The translations under genes were made by a program, and so were the position numbers. Under the pieces are notes generated by a model that made no database searches, was not told the origin of the DNA, and saw nothing but the letters and a program-made list of their open reading frames with translations. This document shows positions 1-7,233 of a stretch of 9,171 nucleotides of DNA, piece after piece (position 1 is the first letter of the stretch; each line of letters begins with the position of its first letter). The stretch comes from Acidobacteriaceae bacterium (lineage in GTDB: Bacteria > Acidobacteriota > Terriglobia > Bryobacterales > Bryobacteraceae). The DNA lies in NCBI GenBank assembly GCA_019246575.1, contig JAFAQG010001020.1:1-9171 (forward strand). Direction: 5' to 3'.

Positions 1-492
1 CCCCGTCACACCAGCCGCCGTCTGGGCCAAAAACGTGTAGTTACGACCGTTCAAGGGAAGATCGTTCACCTGTTGCGAGCCAATATCCTGACCCACTGTC
101 GAGGATTGCGTTTGAAGCAGCGGGATTGCCGAGGTGACTTCGACGGTCTGCGTAACTTGTCCAGGATTCAGACTGAAATCGACCTTCACCTGATCGTTGG
201 CGCCGACGGGAACGTTGGCGTGAGAAATCTTCTGGAATCCCGGGTGTTCCACAGTGACTGTGTACGTGCCGATTTTGATTGGGCTGAAACTATAGGTCCC
301 GTCACTGGCCGTTGCCGTATCGAGCGCCAGTCCGGTACCTTCGTTCGTCAGCGTGACTTTCGCCGCAGGAATGACGGCGCCGCTGGGATCCTGAACGGTG
401 CCGCGAATCGCGCCTTGATCGATCTGTGCCCAAGCGGAGCTCGCAAAGACGAGGAGCGCACTCGTGTGCAAAAAACGGTGATAGCCTGGCAT
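1..492 (-). CDS. TonB-dependent receptor, Oar-like, carboxypeptidase-regulatory-like N-terminus (partial, 3' end beyond the left edge)
   Basis: Reading the minus strand from the ATG at 492 gives 164 residues with no stop before the window edge. Residues 1-22 form a signal peptide (MPGYHRFLHTSALLVFASSA, then WA and Q), with likely cleavage after AWA. Residues about 24-105 fit a carboxypeptidase-regulatory-like beta-sandwich: GAIRGTVQDPSGAVIPAAKV, then GTYSFSPIKIGTYTVTVEHPG. The segment after it (QVTQTVEVTSAIPLLQTQSS, QQVNDLPLNGRNYTFLAQ) is the typical entry to the TonB plug domain in these proteins, where LPLNGRN is highly recurrent. The family forms outer-membrane beta-barrels of about 1000 residues or more that import large substrates using TonB energy; here only the start is visible. 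The start is supported by a strong purine-rich site just upstream. It is divergent from the glycosidase operon, so a role in taking up that operon's substrate is plausible but unproven. Confidence 0.88.
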   Translation of the reverse strand, partial: MPGYHRFLHTSALLVFASSAWAQIDQGAIRGTVQDPSGAVIPAAKVTLTNEGTGLALDTATASDGTYSFSPIKIGTYTVTVEHPGFQKISHANVPVGANDQVKVDFSLNPGQVTQTVEVTSAIPLLQTQSSTVGQDIGSQQVNDLPLNGRNYTFLAQTAAGVTG

Positions 493-495
493 AAA

Positions 496-504
496 TCCCC
501 CCTT
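496..504 (-). promoter_or_regulatory. Ribosome binding site of the TonB-dependent receptor gene
   Basis: On the minus strand the bases read AAGGGGGGA, followed by TTT and the ATG at 492. This G-rich Shine-Dalgarno-like site at short spacing fixes the receptor start and supports the minus-strand reading of this region. Confidence 0.6.
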
Positions 505-575
505 CGCTGCTGCATTCACTCTATATCAAACCGCCCCTGAGCGGCGCCTGCGGAAGAGGCGAGTAGACTACGTTC

Positions 576-580
576 GAGGA
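576..580 (+). promoter_or_regulatory. Ribosome binding site of the DUF5107/TPR gene
   Basis: GAGGA lies six bases before the ATG at 587, a normal Shine-Dalgarno spacing. It supports that start over any later in-frame ATG. Confidence 0.6.
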
Positions 581-586
581 CTCACG

Positions 587-3500
587 ATGGGCAACGAGAG
601 CTCCGTTCGCGCATGGGAAGAAACGGTTACGATTCCTACCTACCCGACTCCGCCGCCCGATAAGAATCCGATGTTTCTGGACAAGCGCATCTATCAGGGG
701 AGCAGCGGCAAGGTGTACCCGAATCCGTTTACCGACCGCGTTTCCGACGAAAAGCGCGACCTGCCGTACCGAGCCGTGTTTCTCGAGAACGAATTCTTAC
801 GGGTCATGATCCTGCCGGAGATCGGTGGGCGCATTCATGTTGGCCAGGACAAGACGAACGGTTACGAGTTTTTCTATCGCCAGCAGGTGATCAAGCCGGC
901 GCTCGTCGGGCTGCTCGGCCCGTGGATCTCAGGCGGGGTCGAATTCAATTGGCCACAGCACCACCGTCCTTCGACCTTCATGCCCGTCGAATATGCGATC
1001 GAAGAGCGGGAAGACGGCAGCCGTATCGTCTGGTTGAGCGAGCACGAGCCGATGAACCGCATGAAAGGCATGGCCGGCATTTGCCTCTATCCCGGTAAAG
1101 CGTTCCTTGAAGCAAAGGTTCGTCTATATAATCGGACACCATTTGTTCAGACCTTTCTCTGGTGGGCGAACGTCGGCGTGCATGTTCACGACCAGTATCA
1201 GGCGTTTTTTCCGCCCGACGTCCATTTCGTTGCCGATCACGCGAAACGCGCCATGTCGTGGTATCCCATCGCGCGCAACTTCTACTACGGAGTGGATTAC
1301 AGGCGAGGCGTTGATATCTCCTGGTATAAAAACATTCCCGTTCCGACCTCGTACATGGCGACGCAATCGAGTTATGACTTCGTCGGCGGTTACGATTACT
1401 CGAAACGCGCCGGGCTGGTTCATTACGCGAACCACCACATCGCACCCGGCAAGAAACTATGGACGTGGGGTAATGCCGAATTCGGCTACGCGTGGGACCG
1501 CGAGCTAACCGACTCGGATGGCCCTTACGTCGAGTTAATGGCCGGTGTTTACACGGACAACCAGCCGGATTTTTCCTGGCTTCACCCGTATGAAACGAAA
1601 ACCTTCAGTCAATACTGGTATCCGATTCAGGTGATAGGCCCGGCGAAGAACGCGAATCGTTTACTTGCGGTAAATCTCGAGCGTACGGACGAGAGTAAGT
1701 GGAGCATTGGCATCTACGCGACCGAATCTATAGCGAATGCCCGTGTCGTACTCACGGCCGGTAACAACACTGCGTTTGAAGAGCAGACCGATTTGCAACC
1801 CGGCAAACCATTTGTCGGCCGTGTTTCGGTTCTAACTGATGCCCAGCTTCGATTAACTGTTTTCGACCAGCATGGAAATGAGCTGATTCACTATGCCCCC
1901 CAACCGGCGCGCGATGTCGAGTTGCCCTCGCCCGCGACTGAGCCTCCTGCGCCCGAGGCGATTGCGAGCACGGATGAGCTGTATGTCACGGGTCTGCACC
2001 TCGAACAGTATCGGCACGCAACGCGCAGCCCCGAACCATACTGGCGCGAGGCATTGAAGCGCGACCCGGGCGACGCGCGCTCGAACAATGCGCTGGGCCT
2101 TCTCGCGCTCCGGCGAGGTAAGTTTGGCGAAGCAGGAGCCAATTTCGAGGCCGCGATAAGCCGGCTAACAAAACGTAATCCCAATCCCTACGACGGCGAA
2201 CCGTTCTACAACCTGGGCGTAGCTCGCACATTCGAGCAAAGAATCGATGATGCCTACGCGGCGTTCTATAAGGCGGCGTGGAATTACGCGTGGCAATCCG
2301 CGGCTTATTACGAACTCGCCGCAATCGATTCGAGCCGCGGATGTTTCGAACGCGCACTCGAGCATGTCGATCGTTCCCTGAACACGAATGTCGACCATCT
2401 GAAGGCTCGAAACCTCAAAGCCGCCATTCTGCGTAATCGAGAAACATACGAAGAAGCAACCCGCATTGCACGCGAAACAACGGAACTCGATCGGCTCGAC
2501 TTCTGGTGTCGCAACGAGATGCGACTCCTCGGCGAAGGCGACGAGCGCGACCGGCTCACGGATGAGCTTTTCGCAGTCATGCGCCACGACGCGCAGAACT
2601 GCCTCGATCTAGCGTTCGATTATGCACACGCGGGGCTCTGGACGGAAGCAGCGGAGCTCATCGACAGTTTCCTCGCGCACGCGAATGACACGCAACTCAG
2701 TCCCATGCTCTTCTACTCGCGCGCATTTGTTGCCAAGCAAAACCAGAACACAACCGATGTGGCGAAGTTTTATGAACTGGGCCGTAACGCTTCGCCCGAT
2801 TATTGTTTTCCCGCGCGGCTTGAAGAAATGATTGTGCTCGAAGCTGCTTTGAACCGCTTCCCTGAAGATGCGCGCGCCCATTACTACATAGGCAATCTGC
2901 TGTATGACAAACTTCGCCCCGAGGAGGCGATTCATCATTGGGAAGAGGCAGCGAGGCTGGATCCGGCGTTTTCAATTCCCTGGCGCAATCTCGGAATCGC
3001 GTATTACAACGTCCGCCGTAATTCAACCGAAGCTCTCGAGGCGTACCGCCGTGCCCGGCAGGCGAATCCAAATGACGCCCGCCTGCTCTACGAATTCGAC
3101 CAGCTACAAAAGCGGACTGGAGTAGCACCGGAACAACGGCTGGCCGAACTCGAGCAGCAGCGCGAGTTAGTCGATCAACGCGACGACCTCACAATAGAGT
3201 TAGTCACCCTATGTAACCAGACCGGCCAGAGCGAACGGGCACTCGCGATTTTGAGTTCTCGCCGGTTTCATCCATGGGAGGGCGGAGAAGGTCTCGTCTC
3301 GGGACAATTTTTCGCCGCCCATCTGCTGCTTGGGCGCGATGCTCTCGATGGGGGCGACGCCCGAACAGCATTACGTCACTTCGATGCTGCCCGAAGATAT
3401 CCGCCCAATCTGGGCGAAGGGAAACACTTACTGACCGAGGAGGCCGACGCCGATTATTTCAGCGGCATTGCCTCATCGCTGCTCGGGCGCGAACAACAAG

Positions 3501-3901
3501 CCGCGGCAAATTGGACGGCTGCCGCGGCCGCAAGACCTGGTCCCAGCCGGCACTCGTATTACGCCGCACTCGCGCTGAGAAAACTTGGACATGACGCTGC
3601 CGCGACCGAAGCTCTTACTAATTTGCGGCAAGCCGCCGAGGCGCAGATGCATGCGACCGTGAAGGTCGACTACTTTGCCACGTCGCTTCCGAATTTCCTG
3701 CTGTTCGATGACGATCTTCAGAAACGAAATCAAATCGATTGTCTATTTGTTCGCGGTCTTGCGAACCTCGGTCTGGGATACGACGGTGAAGCGGCCGGCG
3801 ACTTACAAAAAGTGCTCGATCTGGATCGGAATCATCTCTGGGCTCGGGTGGAACTCGCGCGCATTTTGACCCGCGCCGAACAGCCGGCACAAACAAGATG
3901 A
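587..3901 (+). CDS. DUF5107-type domain and tetratricopeptide-repeat protein, cytoplasmic
   Basis: This 1104-residue protein has no signal peptide or membrane segment, so it should be cytoplasmic. Residues about 20-350 resemble the DUF5107 family, which I read as having a galactose-mutarotase-like beta-sandwich. Supporting pieces are RVMILPEIGGRI (72-83), GYEFFYRQQ (92-100), GGVEFNWPQHH (116-126), WWANVGVHVHDQYQ (192-205) and YVELMAGVYTDNQPDFSWLHP (314-334). A small beta-rich segment (about 355-440) and a Pro/Ala-rich linker (about 441-462) follow. Residues about 480-1095 are helical TPR-type repeats, for example PYWREALKRDPGDARSNNAL, AIHHWEEAARLDPAFSIPWR and DLQKVLDLDRNHLWARVELA. His199, His201 and Glu316 are candidate polar centre residues by analogy with mutarotases; this is inference. 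The family's reaction is not established to my knowledge. The operon position, four bases into the sugar porter gene, suggests work on an imported sugar or a sensing or scaffold role. Confidence 0.85.
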   Translation: MGNESSVRAWEETVTIPTYPTPPPDKNPMFLDKRIYQGSSGKVYPNPFTDRVSDEKRDLPYRAVFLENEFLRVMILPEIGGRIHVGQDKTNGYEFFYRQQVIKPALVGLLGPWISGGVEFNWPQHHRPSTFMPVEYAIEEREDGSRIVWLSEHEPMNRMKGMAGICLYPGKAFLEAKVRLYNRTPFVQTFLWWANVGVHVHDQYQAFFPPDVHFVADHAKRAMSWYPIARNFYYGVDYRRGVDISWYKNIPVPTSYMATQSSYDFVGGYDYSKRAGLVHYANHHIAPGKKLWTWGNAEFGYAWDRELTDSDGPYVELMAGVYTDNQPDFSWLHPYETKTFSQYWYPIQVIGPAKNANRLLAVNLERTDESKWSIGIYATESIANARVVLTAGNNTAFEEQTDLQPGKPFVGRVSVLTDAQLRLTVFDQHGNELIHYAPQPARDVELPSPATEPPAPEAIASTDELYVTGLHLEQYRHATRSPEPYWREALKRDPGDARSNNALGLLALRRGKFGEAGANFEAAISRLTKRNPNPYDGEPFYNLGVARTFEQRIDDAYAAFYKAAWNYAWQSAAYYELAAIDSSRGCFERALEHVDRSLNTNVDHLKARNLKAAILRNRETYEEATRIARETTELDRLDFWCRNEMRLLGEGDERDRLTDELFAVMRHDAQNCLDLAFDYAHAGLWTEAAELIDSFLAHANDTQLSPMLFYSRAFVAKQNQNTTDVAKFYELGRNASPDYCFPARLEEMIVLEAALNRFPEDARAHYYIGNLLYDKLRPEEAIHHWEEAARLDPAFSIPWRNLGIAYYNVRRNSTEALEAYRRARQANPNDARLLYEFDQLQKRTGVAPEQRLAELEQQRELVDQRDDLTIELVTLCNQTGQSERALAILSSRRFHPWEGGEGLVSGQFFAAHLLLGRDALDGGDARTALRHFDAARRYPPNLGEGKHLLTEEADADYFSGIASSLLGREQQAAANWTAAAAARPGPSRHSYYAALALRKLGHDAAATEALTNLRQAAEAQMHATVKVDYFATSLPNFLLFDDDLQKRNQIDCLFVRGLANLGLGYDGEAAGDLQKVLDLDRNHLWARVELARILTRAEQPAQTR

Positions 3902-5274
3902 GCACAGCGCGAGAATCCGTCGCGGCTGAACAAGGCAGCTCCGTCTACGTCTATCTCGCTGCTATCGTGGCGGCAACAGCGGGCCTGCTGTTCGGATTCG
4001 ACATCGCTGTCATCAACGGCGCCCTCATCTTTCTGCAAAACGAATTTCACCTGACGGATGTCGAAACCGAAATCGCCACCAGCAGTTTGCTTTTCGGATG
4101 CATTTTCGGTTCGATGCTCGCGGGCTCGCTTACGGATCGCCTCGGGAGAAGACGCGTGCTCATGATCACTGGCCTGGGTTTTGCGGCTTCGGCCATTGGC
4201 GCCGCCATGCCGCGGACGTTAGGGCAATTCATTGCGGCTCGTTTCATCGGCGGCCTCGCAATCGGCGCGGGATCGGTACTTGCGCCACTTTATATTGCCG
4301 AAGTCTCGCCGGCCCAGAAGCGCGGGCGTCTCGTCTCGCTAAACCAGATGGCGATTGTGTCCGGAATCCTGATCGCGTACCTGGTGAATTGGAGTTTGTC
4401 CTTTCTTGGACCCGAAAGCTGGCGCTGGATGTTTGTGGCCGCCGCCGTACCCTCGATGGCGTTGTTTGTTGCGCTGTTCTTTGTGCCCGAAAGCCCGCGC
4501 TGGCTCGTAGAGCAGGGGCACAGTTCCGACGCACTCGCCGTCCTGACGCGCGTGAACGGCCCCGTCATCGCCGCGCAAGAACTCAAGAGCATCGAGGAAA
4601 CGGTCGCGGAGGAGAGCGGCACGTTACGCGAGCTGTTTATGCCAGCGTTTCGCCGCCCGTTGTGGATCGCTGTTTCACTCGCAATTCTGCAACAGATTAC
4701 AGGAATGAATACGGTCCTGTTTTACGGCGCTCTCATTTTCAAGAAACAAGTCGGGCACGAAACAGAGAACGCGGCCATCTTCGCCAATGTCATCGTTGGT
4801 CTGGTGAATGCTCTCGCGACCGTCGTCGCGCTCTGGCTGATCGATCGCCTCGGCAGGCGACCGTTGCTTATGGTTTCCACAAGCGTCATGGCGTTCTCAC
4901 AAGCTGGACTGGGCTTAGCATTTTTGAGTGGCAACCCGTCTGCCGCGCTTGTCCTCACGATGATGCTGTTTTGCGTCGCGGCATTCGCGATCGGCCTCGG
5001 CCCCGGTTTTTGGGTGTTGCTCTCCGAAGTATTTCCTACACGCATCCGCGGCCGTGCGATGTCGATCGCGACTGTTTGTTTGTGGTGCGCGAGCACCTTG
5101 CTCACCGTTACTTTTTTGACGCTAACCAAGGCGGTTTCCCCCACGGGCGCGTTCCTTATTTACGCAGGCTTTTGTGTCGTGACGTTTGCAATCGTGTGGC
5201 TCGCGGTACCCGAAACGAAGGGCCGCACGCTCGAGGAGATCGAACAATCATGGCTTCGACAAGAATCAACGTAG
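3898..5274 (+). CDS. MFS sugar porter (XylE/GalP/AraE type)
   Basis: This 458-residue protein has about twelve hydrophobic segments and the signatures of the sugar porter family of MFS transporters, which usually couple proton entry to monosaccharide uptake at the inner membrane. Visible marks are GLLFGFDIAVINGA (29-42, with the Asp of TM1), DRLGRR (80-85), RFIGGLAIGAGSVLAPLYIAEVSPAQKRGR (starting at 115, TM4 to loop), PESPRWL (197-203), QQITGMNTVLFY (265-276), DRLGRRP (316-322), GLGPGFWVLLSEVFPTRIRG (366-385) and PETKGRTLEEIE (438-449). In XylE-type porters the QQ pair, the following Asn (here Q265, Q266, N271) and the TM5 Gln (here Q150) line the sugar site, and all are present. Length is normal for the family. 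The start overlaps the previous stop as ATGA with no clear Shine-Dalgarno, so coupled translation is likely. The exact sugar is unknown; galactose or glucose would fit the neighbours. Confidence 0.95.
   Translation: MSTARESVAAEQGSSVYVYLAAIVAATAGLLFGFDIAVINGALIFLQNEFHLTDVETEIATSSLLFGCIFGSMLAGSLTDRLGRRRVLMITGLGFAASAIGAAMPRTLGQFIAARFIGGLAIGAGSVLAPLYIAEVSPAQKRGRLVSLNQMAIVSGILIAYLVNWSLSFLGPESWRWMFVAAAVPSMALFVALFFVPESPRWLVEQGHSSDALAVLTRVNGPVIAAQELKSIEETVAEESGTLRELFMPAFRRPLWIAVSLAILQQITGMNTVLFYGALIFKKQVGHETENAAIFANVIVGLVNALATVVALWLIDRLGRRPLLMVSTSVMAFSQAGLGLAFLSGNPSAALVLTMMLFCVAAFAIGLGPGFWVLLSEVFPTRIRGRAMSIATVCLWCASTLLTVTFLTLTKAVSPTGAFLIYAGFCVVTFAIVWLAVPETKGRTLEEIEQSWLRQEST
5233..5238 (+). promoter_or_regulatory. 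Ribosome binding site of the GH59 gene, inside the porter coding region
   Basis: GAGGAG lies within the last codons of the porter gene, 11 bases before the ATG at 5250. The spacing is slightly long. Together with the signal peptide that begins at this ATG it supports the start; the reading frame stays open far upstream, so frame length alone would give a wrong start. Confidence 0.5.
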
Positions 5275-7226
5275 GCGTGATCGGAACCGGCCTGTTGTTG
5301 GCTGCGGCAATTTCTGCGTGTGCCCAAACGAAAACGATCGTCATCGACGGCAAAGCCACCGGCCGCGTGTTCGAGGGCATCGGTGCGGCGAGTGCCGGTG
5401 CTTCCTCGCGGCTGCTTCCCGATTATGCGGAACCGTACCGCAGCCAGATTCTCGATTACTTATTTAAGCCGCATTACGGTGCTTCGCTGCAACATCTAAA
5501 GGTGGAGATCGGCGCGGACGTAAACTCTACCGACGGGTCCGAGCCGAGCCATATGCGCACGCCGCAAGATCACGATTACACTCGCGGCTACGAATGGTGG
5601 CTTATGGAGGAAGGGCGGCGCAGAAATCCGCAAATTATGCTCGATTCGCTGGCCTGGGGCGCGCCCGGCTGGATCGGCCGCGGCCATTTCTACTCCCCCG
5701 ATATGGCGAATTATGTCGCGGATTTCATCGAGGGCGCCAAACACGTCCATCATCTCGACATGAAGTACACGGGAATCTGGAATGAAAAACCAGATCCCGA
5801 TCTTGCCTACATCAAGCTACTTCACGAAACGCTCGAAAGGCGGCAACTCGGAGTGAAGGTGGTTTGTTGCGACCAATACCCGAGCGAAGGCCAATGGAAA
5901 ATCGTCGATTCCATCCGTAATGATGCCGACCTTGGCAAAGCCGTGTATGCCGTGACGGTCCACTATCCGCGCGTGAAAGGAAAAGTGACGACTCCTGTTT
6001 CGGCAAAGGAACTTGATAAACCGCTGTGGTCGAGCGAAGACCAGCCTGAGTCGAGTGCAGTCGTGATCCTCTCGCGCGACTGGCAGATCGGCGGCCGCAG
6101 TCTTGCCCGCCTGTACAACCGCAATTACCTGGAAGGAGCATTTACGAAAACCGAGATCTGGAGTCCGATTACTTCTTACTACGACATCCTCGCGGCCCCA
6201 AACTCCGGCCTCATGTACGCGAATACACCATGGTCCGGCCACTACAACGTGCAGGGCGCGATCTGGGCTACCGCTCATACGACGCAATTTGCGGAGCCCG
6301 GGTGGCAATATCTGGATTCAAGTTCTGGATATTTGCCCGAGCAGGGCAGCTATGTCGCTTTAAGATCCCCGAAAGGAAACGATTGGAGCCTTGTGCTCGA
6401 GACCATCGACGCCAAACAGCCGCAGCAGATCGCAATTGAAATCGCGGGAGGACTCTCTGCGGCAACCATTCGCGTTTGGGAAACGAACGCACAAAAGACT
6501 TTCGAGCACATCCGCGACCTTAGGCCGCAGAACGGGAGATTTAGCTTCACCGCCGATCCGGACTCGTTGTACACTCTGACGAGCACCACGGGGCAGGGAA
6601 AGGGTACGGCCCAACCGCCGCCAGACCGGCCTTTCCCGATGCCGTACGACGAAAATTTCGAGTCGACAACCCTCGATCGCGCGCCCAAATTTCTTTCCGA
6701 CCAAGACGGCGCATTCGAAGTACGTCCGTGCACCCGTCGGCAGGGTCGATGCCTCGAACAGGTTATAACGCAGATCCCGATTCCTTGGAGTCCCTTGCCA
6801 GACCCGTGGACTCTCGCCGGCGATGTGAATTGGAAAGATTACACCGTCAAATGCGATGTGCTGCTAACCGGTTCCGGAAGCATCACTCTGATGGGCCGCA
6901 TCGATTCCGCCGATGTCTTCAAAGATAAAAAAGCCAAATGGCCGAGCGGGTATATTTTTAGCCTGAGTGCCGGTGGAAATTGGAAACTGGTGAGCGCGAA
7001 GTACAAAGCAGAGCCGCAAACCCTTGCTTCGGGCGATACGCCGATGGAAATCAATCGATGGCATCACGCCGAACTCAAGTTCAAATCGACACAGATCGGA
7101 GTCATGCTGGACGGGTACAGTATCGCAAGCGTATCCGATAACTCGCATACGAATGGGATGTTCGGCATCGGGACCGGGTGGAATAAAGCACAGTTCGATA
7201 ACCTGTCAGTTACTCAATCGGAATAA
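5250..7226 (+). CDS. GH59 family glycosidase, galactosylceramidase (GALC)-like, exported
   Basis: This 658-residue protein aligns by eye with animal GALC along its whole length (about 640-670 residues). Shared blocks include FEGIGAASAG (41-50), EPYRSQILDYLFKPHYGASL (61-80), KVEIGAD..STDGSEPSHM (84-102), RGYEWWLMEE (112-121), YTGIWNE (173-179), LWSSED (259-264), TTQFAEPGW (344-352) and GSYVAL (366-371). The family uses a retaining mechanism; Glu179 in IWNE matches the acid/base and Glu263 in WSSED the nucleophile. Domains are a TIM barrel (about 41-335), beta-sandwich (about 27-40 and 336-450), linker with PFPMPYDENFES (461-472), and a lectin-like jelly roll to the end. Family activity is release of beta-galactose; whether the substrate is a galactolipid or another galactoside cannot be read here. 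The N-terminus is a signal peptide; ISAC (21-24) could be a lipobox, or cleavage could follow ACA. It overlaps the porter gene by 25 bases. Confidence 0.93.
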   Translation: MASTRINVGVIGTGLLLAAAISACAQTKTIVIDGKATGRVFEGIGAASAGASSRLLPDYAEPYRSQILDYLFKPHYGASLQHLKVEIGADVNSTDGSEPSHMRTPQDHDYTRGYEWWLMEEGRRRNPQIMLDSLAWGAPGWIGRGHFYSPDMANYVADFIEGAKHVHHLDMKYTGIWNEKPDPDLAYIKLLHETLERRQLGVKVVCCDQYPSEGQWKIVDSIRNDADLGKAVYAVTVHYPRVKGKVTTPVSAKELDKPLWSSEDQPESSAVVILSRDWQIGGRSLARLYNRNYLEGAFTKTEIWSPITSYYDILAAPNSGLMYANTPWSGHYNVQGAIWATAHTTQFAEPGWQYLDSSSGYLPEQGSYVALRSPKGNDWSLVLETIDAKQPQQIAIEIAGGLSAATIRVWETNAQKTFEHIRDLRPQNGRFSFTADPDSLYTLTSTTGQGKGTAQPPPDRPFPMPYDENFESTTLDRAPKFLSDQDGAFEVRPCTRRQGRCLEQVITQIPIPWSPLPDPWTLAGDVNWKDYTVKCDVLLTGSGSITLMGRIDSADVFKDKKAKWPSGYIFSLSAGGNWKLVSAKYKAEPQTLASGDTPMEINRWHHAELKFKSTQIGVMLDGYSIASVSDNSHTNGMFGIGTGWNKAQFDNLSVTQSE

Positions 7227-7233
7227 TTTGTAA

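Larger units (their letters stand above)
493..586. promoter_or_regulatory. Divergent intergenic region between the receptor gene and the glycosidase operon
   Basis: These 94 bases separate two start codons pointing away from each other, so the promoters for both transcription units should lie here or extend into the 5' ends of the genes. An AT-richer patch, TCTATATCAAA (about 521-531), reads TTTGATATAGA on the minus strand and could supply a -10-like element (TATAGA) for the receptor gene. No convincing -35 partner is visible. A short inverted pair CCGC/GCGG flanks CCCTGA just to its right. I see no clear operator. The promoter role is inferred from geometry, not from a consensus match. Confidence 0.4.

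Noticed and set aside
73..540. Plus-strand open frame of 155 codons
   Set aside because: It is antisense to the receptor gene, whose minus-strand translation shows a signal peptide, a regulatory-like domain and LPLNGRN. The plus-strand product has no recognisable feature.
532..545. Short inverted pair CCGC/GCGG in the divergent region as an operator or terminator
   Set aside because: A four-base stem in GC-rich DNA is expected by chance and no T-run follows it.
978..1445. Minus-strand and alternate-frame open frames inside the DUF5107/TPR gene
   Set aside because: They are Arg- and Ser-rich, lack domains and lie opposite conserved motifs of the real gene.
4098..5249. An open frame of 384 codons in the GH59 frame upstream of its start, which would make a 1042-residue fusion
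   Set aside because: The stretch lies wholly over the porter gene in another frame, is rich in Arg, His and Pro with no recognisable domain, and would bury the clear signal peptide starting at 5250. It is a chance open frame.
7227..7233. Possible transcript end between GH59 and GH5
   Set aside because: Seven AT-rich bases contain no hairpin, and the next signal peptide begins at once, so the operon most likely continues.
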